From NCBI GenBank assembly GCA_001695595.3, contig MBPM02000079.1, forward strand, positions 186,001 to 250,000: 64,000 nt of DNA, in the 5' to 3' direction. The position numbers and the translations under genes were made by a program. Each line of letters opens with the position of its first letter. Within the stretch, counting starts at the first letter, position 1. The DNA comes from Plasmopara viticola. Lineage: Eukaryota > Oomycota > Peronosporomycetes > Peronosporales > Peronosporaceae. Positions 56,281 through 64,000 of this stretch are shown here, piece by piece. The notes under the pieces were generated by a model that was not told the origin of the DNA, did not search any database, and worked only from the letters and a program-made list of their open reading frames with translations.

Positions 56281-58413
56281 CTTAGATTGCAAATTGTGTC
56301 TATGGATCGAGCACTGGTCTACAAAATACTCAGCGCTTGGGACCATGATCAAATGGCCTACACTCGAAACGAAGGGATTCAATCGATGAATGCCTGTATG
56401 GCTTGTCCACCATATTATCACGGGCCACAAAGGATCGAGGCAATGATGTCACAATGGAACACGGTCGGGGCTACCCAATGTAATTGCCATCAGTATGGCG
56501 AAACCATCATCAACGATCGAGGCGAAAACAACGACGCATGACTATCTGGGTATCTTTCGAACGCCCGGAGACCCACGAACAAACAAGTCGACGATGACAC
56601 CATGATGCAAGCATAATAAGACCACACGCATCAGTATAGCTAAGTACTTAGACAAAAAATACTTCTCGATTTGTTTACTATCGGTCGGATTTGATAGCTA
56701 GACAAGAAGCGTTGAAAACATGATTCTATTTAAGAGGGTGTCAACCATTTTTCGCAAAAAATTCGTATATGCTCGCTTGAGACGACGTGGCGCACAATCA
56801 ATGCAAAATGTCAAAACTCAATAGTGGTCTGGCGACGGCTAGTTTGACATCATTACGAAGGTGACGAGATTAAGAAGGCGCTTCGAGCGTGCGAGACGTT
56901 TTTCAACGATGAAAATAACGAGGATACACCTGCATACGCCAGCAAGAATAAGCCAAGTATATTCAATTTTTAACCGTCGTTGTTGTTATCTAAAAAAAAA
57001 AACTTGATACGCAGGTGTCATAGATTTTGTCATGGCTGCTCACGTACCCCGATGCCGTCCATTCGACGGTTACAAAAGCCATTACAAAAGGAGTTCGTAG
57101 CTATGACAATGATCTACATGCAAAACGCGTCAGCGACCGGACAGACCGATAACGGGAATGGTAAACGAGTCAAGTAAGGAAGCAAACGAGACGGTGCTCT
57201 TTACCATAGTTTTGTTAGGCGATACTGCTCGATGTAACGATCGCTGGAACTGCGCAAGATGAAAAAAAGAGGAAACGCCAGAGATGACGACGACCACAAC
57301 GTGCATCGACCAAAAATCTAAACGAAAACGACGGCCGTCGCGCATAATTTTTTCATGTACGTAATTTATATCAACGCATAGAAGCATTCACGTCTTGCTG
57401 CTGTTTCATCTGCATAAAATCGAATTATGTAAACTTGATCCCGAAGTTTGCAATTTGCACGAGCATCGACGATCGAATATAAATCGGATCAAAACCCCAA
57501 AAATCTATCCTCATCGTGACGCTCCTTTTTAAATCATGTAGTAGAGTTAAACCCACGCTTGCATAAAGTCTTTAATACGCGCGGGTCGTCAATTTTGGGC
57601 TTGTTAAATATTCAGAATTCGTTCTTGTTTCTTTTGTTGATAAACGCTGTAGCTCAAATTAAAGACTAGCTCGCAATAACGCACAATGTGTATTTTCCAA
57701 TGCGTTCGCTTCAAATGCCAAGCTCGGCTCATCTGGTGCAGCGATGAAACGTGCTCATCGGCAGCGAGAAATTTATGGTGTAGTATGCTTCGAAAGAATT
57801 GTCATGGAGGTAGTTGCAGTGAATGCTGATTAAAAAACAAAAATAGCATCGACCTTAATTTATTATTGTATTTAGCAGTATGCGCTTGCACTTCAAGGTA
57901 GCGACTATAGATATACGTATGGAGAAAAAAGGTGCTCCGTCATATCTCAACCCCTTTCTAAACCTTCGCATTTTTTTGCTAATGTCGTATCCATCGATAA
58001 GTAGTGCGAGAGATTCTTTCATATTGCTAGCAGTATATATCTCGGCTCTTATTTTTTCGGTGTGTGGTCAGCCACGAGATTGTCGAGTGCCGCTTGTGTG
58101 ACTAGCAGTACTTCTCTCTCACCTGCATCGCATATAAAGTGTCATACGAAAACTCGATTCAAGCTATCAAGGCACCATTTCTCGAACATTTTGGGAAGAA
58201 TAAAAATATATCATTTTCTTTTGAGACTTTTGGACCTTCATTGCCTTGAACGTGAGATTATTTTGCTGTATCGTCGTATGTATTATTATAAATGTCGATC
58301 AATGCCATCGCGAAACATTGTTAAAACTTAAAGAGTTTCTTGTGTTGCACCTCAAGAAAATGTTCAAGGACGGAAGTTACGCGACTCTTGCTATAAAACA
58401 AGTCTAGAATACA
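56281..58413. other. Right-arm noncoding stretch
   Basis: The mirror of 52373-54529. A frame at 56287-56541 (DRALVYKILSAWDHDQM) is open here but interrupted in the left arm. No known domain was recognised. The last 70 bp before 58414 should hold the DRC8 promoter. Confidence 0.45.
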
Positions 58414-59195
58414 ATGGACGTTTTTGCCGGCGGAAGTTCCCAGTCCACCCTCGCAAACGATGAGGCAGCTCAGAAGGCGCGCATTCGTGCTGCGTTTGAC
58501 ATGTTTGCCAAGGAGAAGAGAGGAGGTGTTATCCAAGAGTGCGTTATGAGCACTTTGATTCATGCAAATCGGGTCGATACTAACTCGTCCTTGTAGAGAA
58601 GTTAGTACTATGATGCGGTACCTCGGTGCTTACCCGACCGAGAAGGATATTATCAAAAAGATTCTTCCGGAAGTACGCTGACGTATTCTGGTAGTGTCTC
58701 GAACCTTCTCTTATTTCATTCTATATAATTGGATCGATACAGATGCAAGAGGGGGAATCGTCCACGCTCGTGACTTACGATCGTTTTGAAAAGAAAATGC
58801 TGGAAGTGCTCTATACGCATGAGTATGAACCAGACACGGATGAGACGCTTTTAGCCGCATTTCGGGTATGAAACATTGAACTCAGTGCAAAATACGTAGC
58901 AAAAGTGCGTCTACAATCTTTCTCATCGATACATGCAGGTGATCGACACGGAGAAAAAAGGTTTTATCGAAGCAGAGACAATGCGAAAACTGCTGATGAC
59001 AAAAGGCACGCCGTTCCGAGAAAAGGAAATGGAAGGTGTGATGCTCACCTTCTGCTCTACACCCTTCTTTTGTATGAGTACTGACAGATGACGACAGCTT
59101 TCCTTGCAGCTGCAAAGGATCCTTTGACTGGCCGATTTTACTATGAAGACTACATTGCCTCGGTTTTGCACGCGCTGGATCCCCAGAGACCGTGA
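58414..59195 (+). CDS. DRC8/EFCAB2-like axonemal protein, right-arm copy (intact)
   Basis: Five exons: 58414-58538, 58597-58672, 58743-58865, 58939-59035 and 59098-59195. All introns are GT-AG and 58-73 bp long. They encode 172 aa. The order of blocks matches human EFCAB2 (dynein regulatory complex protein 8): an N-terminal EF-hand-like unit (AFDMFAKEKRGGVIQ), EVSTMMRYLGAYPTEKD, YDRFEKKMLEVLYTHEYEPDTDETLLAAFRVID, and a second EF-hand-like loop DTEKKGFIEAET whose twelfth residue is not Glu, then KDPLTGRFYYEDYI. DRC8 is part of the nexin-dynein regulatory complex that links microtubule doublets in motile flagella. In oomycetes only zoospores and other swimming stages need it. Calcium binding is probably weak or absent. 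Confidence 0.85.
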
Positions 59196-59240
59196 AGTAG
59201 CAAAGATTGACAAAAGGATATTTTTTTTCCAATTCCAATA

Positions 59241-60165
59241 TTACAGCACGACAGTGACCTTACGAATCGTCTTTGGTACGACACGGGTAGCACTTACTTC
59301 GGGTGCCGGTCTCTCCGGACAATCTTCTGGCATCTCGTTGGTATTATTATCAGCCTTCTGCACATCTTGCGAAGGCGCAAACTCACTGTTACCTTGACTT
59401 ACTGGCTCGATAGGTGCTGCTGTCTATTCGGTCAAAGTAACTCGTACCTGCTTCACATGTCTCCGTCTCTTCTCCAAGGTCACTCCCACGCGTGGTGGCA
59501 CGTCGAAGCTTCTTTGTTTGTGCACAAGAGGGCGAGTTGCAGCCCTTTCTTGCACAAAGTCAATTGACTTGCGCGTTGACGATACTTGTCGAGAGCGATT
59601 CGAACAGCCTAATGTCTTGCGAATGAGGTGTTCGGCATGTTCATGCAAACCCAATCGGCCCTTATTTGCTCGAAAACCTCGCGCAATCTCCCTCTCATCA
59701 TACTGCAGTGCGAGCATATATTCTTGAATCGCTTGATTGCATTCGCCCTCTGAATTGTAGCAGCCGGCTCTAAAGATATAAACATTAAAGTGCACCGTAA
59801 GGAGTGGTATCGTGAGCTACCACTTAGACTACTTGCCGAGCGTAACGCGCCATGACGTGGTTAGGATCAAGCGCAAGGACGCTCGAAAAGTCACTGTGGG
59901 CATCATCGACTCGATCACACTTGAAGAGCGCCATTCCTCGACTAAAGCGTCCATGAACATCGTCTGGCCGACAGCGCAAGATGGCTGAAAAGTCCTGCAC
60001 TGCTTGCCCCCAATTCCTCACTTTCATGCATGCGTGACCTCGCACCGCAAACGTATACAGACAGGACGGGTTTGTAGGAAGCACTTCATGACATTCGCTG
60101 ATCAGGCGGTGCATGTCGTGGAGAGCTAGGTCTCGAGTAGCTAATGTAGCGGATGCTTTGGACAT
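59241..60165 (-). pseudogene. TPR-repeat protein, right-arm copy with a nonsense codon
   Basis: Exon 1 is 60165-59837 and exon 2 starts at 59769, with the same GC-AG intron as the left copy. A TAG at 59426-59424 replaces the AAG (Lys) codon of the left copy, so the protein would end at about 233 aa and not 285. The three TPR units lie before the stop and are intact, so a truncated protein is possible. The original stop is at 59243-59241. Apart from the TAG only small substitutions are seen. Confidence 0.8.
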
Positions 60166-60475
60166 GCTAACGAGCGTCGACTAGAAAACCTAGCGACTAA
60201 TAAAAGCATCGTGGCACCATCTATATCCTAGAATAGCATCCGAGCGAATCAAGTCGTGTTACTACCTCCCTTACGCTTCTTACACTAGAAACGGCAGGGA
60301 TGCGTCGCGGACGGGAAGCCGCGTGCGTCATTAGCCAACCACAAGGTTTGCGTTCCGCAAATCTTAGAATTTTGTGCCAAGCTACAATGTCGCGACGAGG
60401 TTCAAAAGTTCAGGTCCATATTTATGCGACAAATTGTCACAAGGATCAAATTTTCTGAAGGCAACTCGACATAAA

Positions 60476-61893
60476 AATTTTGCACTCTAGTGGCGGTTTT
60501 TTCACCGAGAAACGTTTTCGTGCGTTCATCCTATCAACTTTTTAGATCTTTTACATGGCGGGCTCGTAAGTAACGCTTTCAGAAAGCGACTCAGCTGCCA
60601 GCCGGAGGGTCGAATTGTTACCGTTAGTAAAGTGTCGGCGAGCAGCCTTCCTACCATTTATCGCTCTTGAAATAATCAGTCTGCTCTAGAAAGTCCACTT
60701 GAATTACAGATCCTGCTAAAACCTACTTCGACAATTTTATTTTTCTAAAAGAATATACTTTCCACTTGAATTAGGTCAAGGATTCTAACTCTTGCGGCAT
60801 AAGCTCACTCCGTCCTCGTTCAGAGTCAAACGCTAGGATACCTGCGGTAGAAGGTATTCATGTAAAAACGGCATGGACAGACCTTTCCACCCCGGGCAAT
60901 CAATCCCCTAGCCTCTAAGATGGCATCATCTTAAGTAAAAGAGAGTAGCCACCCGAAGACTCCTCTGCGTTTGATAATAGCGACCATCAGGATCAAAAGC
61001 CAGTTCTTGGGGCGGACAATGCGTTGACGAAGTAGGTTGCATAGTATAACTATCTTTTTTCTTGCTTTAGCGAACAGAGCAAATCTTATAAAGTTCGGTA
61101 AAAGGATAATCACCGCACATGCACACCAGCGTACTAATATAGTGTTTTCTAAAAGGCCTCTTCCGCAAAGTTTCGCCAATCAAGAGAAGAAACGCAGCCC
61201 CGAGTAAACTCAAGCGAGCAATGTTCAAACATCATATGCAATCTTTTTCCATGGAGCAGTTCCAGTTGCTTGATTTGCTTCACAGCTAAAGCAGTTCTTG
61301 GAAAAATAGTAGGGCTATGTCTACAGACGCAACGCGGGATAGCTGTTTCGGATACGATAGAGAGATAAGCAAGCGTGCGTCGTTTCCACCTTTGCCCCAT
61401 TATTTTCGCCTTGTGTTAAGTCAGTAGCCTGATGTCCGGAAACACTACCTTTCAGACTAGATAATCTCGCATTTCATATATATATCAGGAGGTTTGCGTC
61501 CATCCGCTGGCTCAAAAGTTGGCGCGGCCAGCTGGTAGCGCACGCACGCGCACGCCACAAATTGCATGCTGTCCAGCAGATCTTGCTGAACACTTTGATT
61601 TGAAGCAGTGGTCATAGTAGGCCGCTCGTGCGGTTGTAAGGCTGTCGCTCGTGACCGCAGCTTCCGATCGTCTTAGACAGGATATAAACGACTAGCAGAC
61701 TAACCGCCGGGCAGATAGCCACGACAGCGCACACTGCATCGCTTGAATATTCAATCTCACAGGTCGGCAAATGAGCATATTGTCCCATCGCCCACGCCGA
61801 CTCCTTCCACGAGTCAGTTTGATGTGGCACAACAAATGCTCGGCTGTCCTCGACGACATATGCGCGATCGGCCGTGTGCTCGTCGCTCGCCTT
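60476..61893. other. Intergenic stretch, no gene seen
   Basis: About 1.4 kb between the right arm and the Inr of the thaumatin/Tos1 gene. There are short frames only (60931-61400 minus), without motifs. A TATA-rich run (CATATATATATC) lies at about 61476-61487. Confidence 0.4.
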
Positions 61894-61909
61894 GATCATT
61901 CTGCAATTT
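61894..61909 (+). promoter_or_regulatory. Oomycete Inr core promoter element
   Basis: GATCATTCTGCAATTT matches the oomycete Inr consensus GCTCATTYYNCAWTTT at every position but one (A for C at position 2). It lies 79 bp upstream of the ATG at 61988, a normal distance for oomycete transcription starts. Confidence 0.7.
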
Positions 61910-61987
61910 GAGTCGAGGTCCGCACCTTGACCCCCGTGCTGGCCTCCCCTGTCCGCGACATCGTCCCCACGCGTCCTTCCACTTACC

Positions 61988-63700
61988 ATGGTCCAGGTGG
62001 CGTTGCCATCCAAGACCTTTGCACTGGCCACGTGCCTGTACGCCACGACGGCGTCGGCCGGCGCCCCGTCGGCATCGTCGGCGACCTTGAACTTTATCAA
62101 CAAATGTAGCTTTCCCATCGAGCTCTACCACAGCCAAGAAGGGGCCGGGGCCGCCAAAATCGGCGACATTGCGACCGGGACGTCGCTCGAACAAACCGTC
62201 ACGGGCCCCGCGCACATGTTTCGCCACTCGGCGAGCACGTCGGCCACGTTGGTCGAAGTCACGGCCGACTCGGTCATCTGGTACGACTTGAGCATCATTC
62301 CTCCCATGCCCGGCAACTGTGCGAGCTACGAAGACTGCAAGGCCGGCGACAAGACGGGGTTCAACGTCGCGATCTCCATGGCCCCGACGTCCCATGCGGG
62401 CGAAGCGCAGTGCACGGCCCTCAGTTGCCCAGAAGACAGTAAGGACGCGTGTGCCGACGCGTACCAGTTCCCAAGCGACAATACCAAGATGCGGGATTGC
62501 CCATTGGGGACCGCCTTTGACGTCACGTTCTGTTACGAGGGCCACGACCCGTCCCAATCGGACCAACCCGGGCAGAGCGACTATGGGCAAACCCAACAGA
62601 GCGACCAAGTGCAGGGCGAAGCGGACCCGATGCAGAACGGGACGGCGCAAACGGGACCGGGACAGACCGGGGCCGAGCAGCAGGAACCCGGGACGAACTC
62701 GACGGGGTCGCCGCAGCAGCAGGAAAGCCCGGCGAACGGCGAGTGCCCGACGCCGACGCCCGGTCCGCTTGGGACCGTCCGGTCGTCCTTTGTGTACTCG
62801 GGGGAATACGCCGGCAATTACCCCGGGACGTACAACCGCGTGACGGACTTGGCGCAGTGCGTGAAGGAACCCGTGAGCTTGACGAGTCCCGTCGGGCCCA
62901 TGTCCGAGCCCGTCACGTACGTCCTCCGCGGTCCCATGCTCGTCCACAACATTGCCGTCTTTACGAAAGAAGACAGTTGCTCGTGGAAGCGCGTGTCGTC
63001 CTACTCGCAAGCCACGGGCACCGTCGAGAACTTGACGTTCATGAACAACAAGAATGTCGATTACTCGGGCAGCGATAGCCACGGGCCCCAGTGTTACGCC
63101 ACTGCCGACGGCAAGGACAAAGCCGAGGAACCCACGGTCTTTGGGGGCAAGCTCGACGACGCGTCCGAGCCGTCGAAAGTTGGCGGCGGCTCGAGTGTCT
63201 CGACGGGCGTCGAGATCAACATTCTCACGGGACAAAAGTGCGATGGCCAGTGCCTCGGGTACGCGGGTCCGAACGACTACCAGGGCTGGAACGGCGGCAA
63301 GAAGGTCTTTGTCGTGCAAGTGCAAATGCCCAAGGGCGAGACCGTCGACCGTCCCGCGCTCTGGATGCTCAACGCCCAAGTCGTGCACTCGGGCCAGTAC
63401 GATACGTGCAACTGCCGCGGCATGGGCGCGGTCGGCGGCTGTGGCGAGCTCGACATTGCCGAAGTGATTGAGACCAACACGGAGGGCAACAAGGTGTCGT
63501 GTCACTATTACCACTATGACGGGAAGTACGTGGCGCCAGGCGGGGACAATTTCGCCGACCGCCGGTACGACGAACCGACCGTGTACGTGACTATCATTGA
63601 CGACTCGAACGACGGGACGGTCAAGATTGTCGAGCTCGACACGTTTGACTTTTCCTTGACGACGTTGGACTCGATCTACGAGCAACTCTTGAGTTGCTAA
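61988..63700 (+). CDS. Secreted thaumatin-like plus Tos1/YJL171C-like cell-wall glucanase-type protein
   Basis: An intact 570-aa frame without introns. An N-terminal secretion signal (about 1-24) is followed by a thaumatin-like domain (about 35-185): FINKCSFPIELY, SVIWYDLSIIPPMPGNC, many paired Cys and the closing FDVTFC. A Gln/Pro/Gly/Ser-rich linker (about 186-255) leads to a C-terminal domain like the DUF2401 part of fungal Tos1/YJL171C, with PALWMLNAQVVHSGQYDTCNC and GCGELDIAEV. The last has the E487-x-D489-x-x-E492 pattern of GH16-type glucanases. The likely role is binding or remodelling of beta-glucan in the wall or outside the cell; the substrate is inferred. No GPI-type C-terminal hydrophobic tail is seen. 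The gene is much more GC-rich than its surroundings. Confidence 0.82.
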   Translation: MVQVALPSKTFALATCLYATTASAGAPSASSATLNFINKCSFPIELYHSQEGAGAAKIGDIATGTSLEQTVTGPAHMFRHSASTSATLVEVTADSVIWYDLSIIPPMPGNCASYEDCKAGDKTGFNVAISMAPTSHAGEAQCTALSCPEDSKDACADAYQFPSDNTKMRDCPLGTAFDVTFCYEGHDPSQSDQPGQSDYGQTQQSDQVQGEADPMQNGTAQTGPGQTGAEQQEPGTNSTGSPQQQESPANGECPTPTPGPLGTVRSSFVYSGEYAGNYPGTYNRVTDLAQCVKEPVSLTSPVGPMSEPVTYVLRGPMLVHNIAVFTKEDSCSWKRVSSYSQATGTVENLTFMNNKNVDYSGSDSHGPQCYATADGKDKAEEPTVFGGKLDDASEPSKVGGGSSVSTGVEINILTGQKCDGQCLGYAGPNDYQGWNGGKKVFVVQVQMPKGETVDRPALWMLNAQVVHSGQYDTCNCRGMGAVGGCGELDIAEVIETNTEGNKVSCHYYHYDGKYVAPGGDNFADRRYDEPTVYVTIIDDSNDGTVKIVELDTFDFSLTTLDSIYEQLLSC

Positions 63701-64000
63701 GCCACGACGGAGGACCGTGCGGGGTCCCCGACTGCACGCACGAGTAGGACAGAGAGGGACGGCGGAGCGAGCGAGCGTATGTCAATATCCAGGTACTTTG
63801 TTTTCATTAATATACCAGTCATTTTGATAGTCGTATTATCCCACGGAGGTTTTGTTGAAAAGGAGTTCCTTCGAGTTGTTGCGTTGAAAGCCTTTGTTTC
63901 CGAAATTTGAGCACATGCTTGTATGGATGTATGGTCGGGCTATCACTTGGTATATCGCGAATGCTTGCGTCCTGAAAAGGGCACGAGACAAGCTTGCTCT
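63701..64000. other. Downstream flank of the thaumatin/Tos1 gene
   Basis: No gene is seen up to the window end. The GC content drops sharply after about 63790, where the 3' UTR probably ends. Confidence 0.4.

Larger units (their letters stand above)
56281..60475 (-). repeat. Right arm of the large inverted duplication
   Basis: The reverse complement of the left arm (50320-54529). It carries the DRC8-like gene on the plus strand and the TPR gene on the minus strand. Differences from the left arm are scattered single bases and small indels. The outer edge lies near 60475 (CAACTCGACATA against CAACTCGAAATA). Confidence 0.9.

Noticed and set aside
61814..63685. A 623-codon open frame on the minus strand opposite the thaumatin/Tos1 gene
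   Set aside because: It is a shadow of the GC-rich coding strand: the composition is low-complexity (Arg, Val, Gly, Ala), it has no signal or domain, and the plus strand has clear conserved motifs.

Overview
The window looks like nuclear DNA of a plant-pathogenic oomycete (Peronosporales; a Phytophthora or downy-mildew type). The signs are a cluster of secreted proteins with a degenerate RxLR motif, an EER motif and WY/LWY-type modules, compact genes with introns of about 55-75 bp, an oomycete-type Inr core promoter element, and long gene-poor stretches full of decayed retroelements and SINE-like repeats. A DRC8/EFCAB2-like axonemal gene suggests a lineage that still makes flagellate zoospores. 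The species cannot be fixed from the sequence alone; a Plasmopara-like genome is an inference.

Layout. 1-6.3 kb: the 3' part of a transmembrane TKL-type kinase gene (+), a 662-aa secreted WY/LWY-type protein (-), and Arp3 with one intron (-). 6.3-10.4 kb: no gene seen. 10.3-17.1 kb: three tandem units of about 2.2-2.3 kb, each with one effector-like gene on the minus strand; the first is cut by a single nonsense codon. A fourth unit lies at 33.4-35.5 kb. The gap between units 3 and 4 holds a SINE, a MULE transposase remnant, and a terminal-inverted-repeat element that has been split by a Ty1/copia array. In this array three dead gag-pol bodies share four LTRs, and one 5-bp target duplication (GAGAT) flanks the whole array.

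35.5-46.1 kb is gene-poor: a hairpin-forming inverted repeat, two full SINE copies, a copia-protease-like remnant and a short tandem repeat. 46.1-47.2 kb holds L-threonine 3-dehydrogenase (-).

47.9-60.5 kb is the most unusual part. Two decayed Uma2-like nuclease genes lie tail to tail with a SINE upstream of each. Next comes an inverted duplication with arms of about 4.2 kb. Each arm carries a TPR protein gene and a convergent DRC8-like gene. The spacer of about 1.75 kb holds an intact 298-aa Uma2-like PD-(D/E)XK nuclease with a C-terminal C2H2-type finger, and a SINE that ends exactly at the arm breakpoint. The two arms have decayed reciprocally: the left arm keeps an open TPR gene but has lost a DRC8 splice acceptor, while the right arm keeps DRC8 but has a nonsense codon in TPR.

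61.9-63.7 kb is a GC-rich gene for a secreted protein that joins a thaumatin-like domain to a Tos1/YJL171C-like (GH16-like ExDxxE) domain, with a near-consensus oomycete Inr upstream.

How the parts relate: the effector family, the copia array and the inverted arms all grew by local duplication or recombination, and later insertions spread them apart. The housekeeping genes (Arp3, threonine dehydrogenase) look intact and unrelated to one another.
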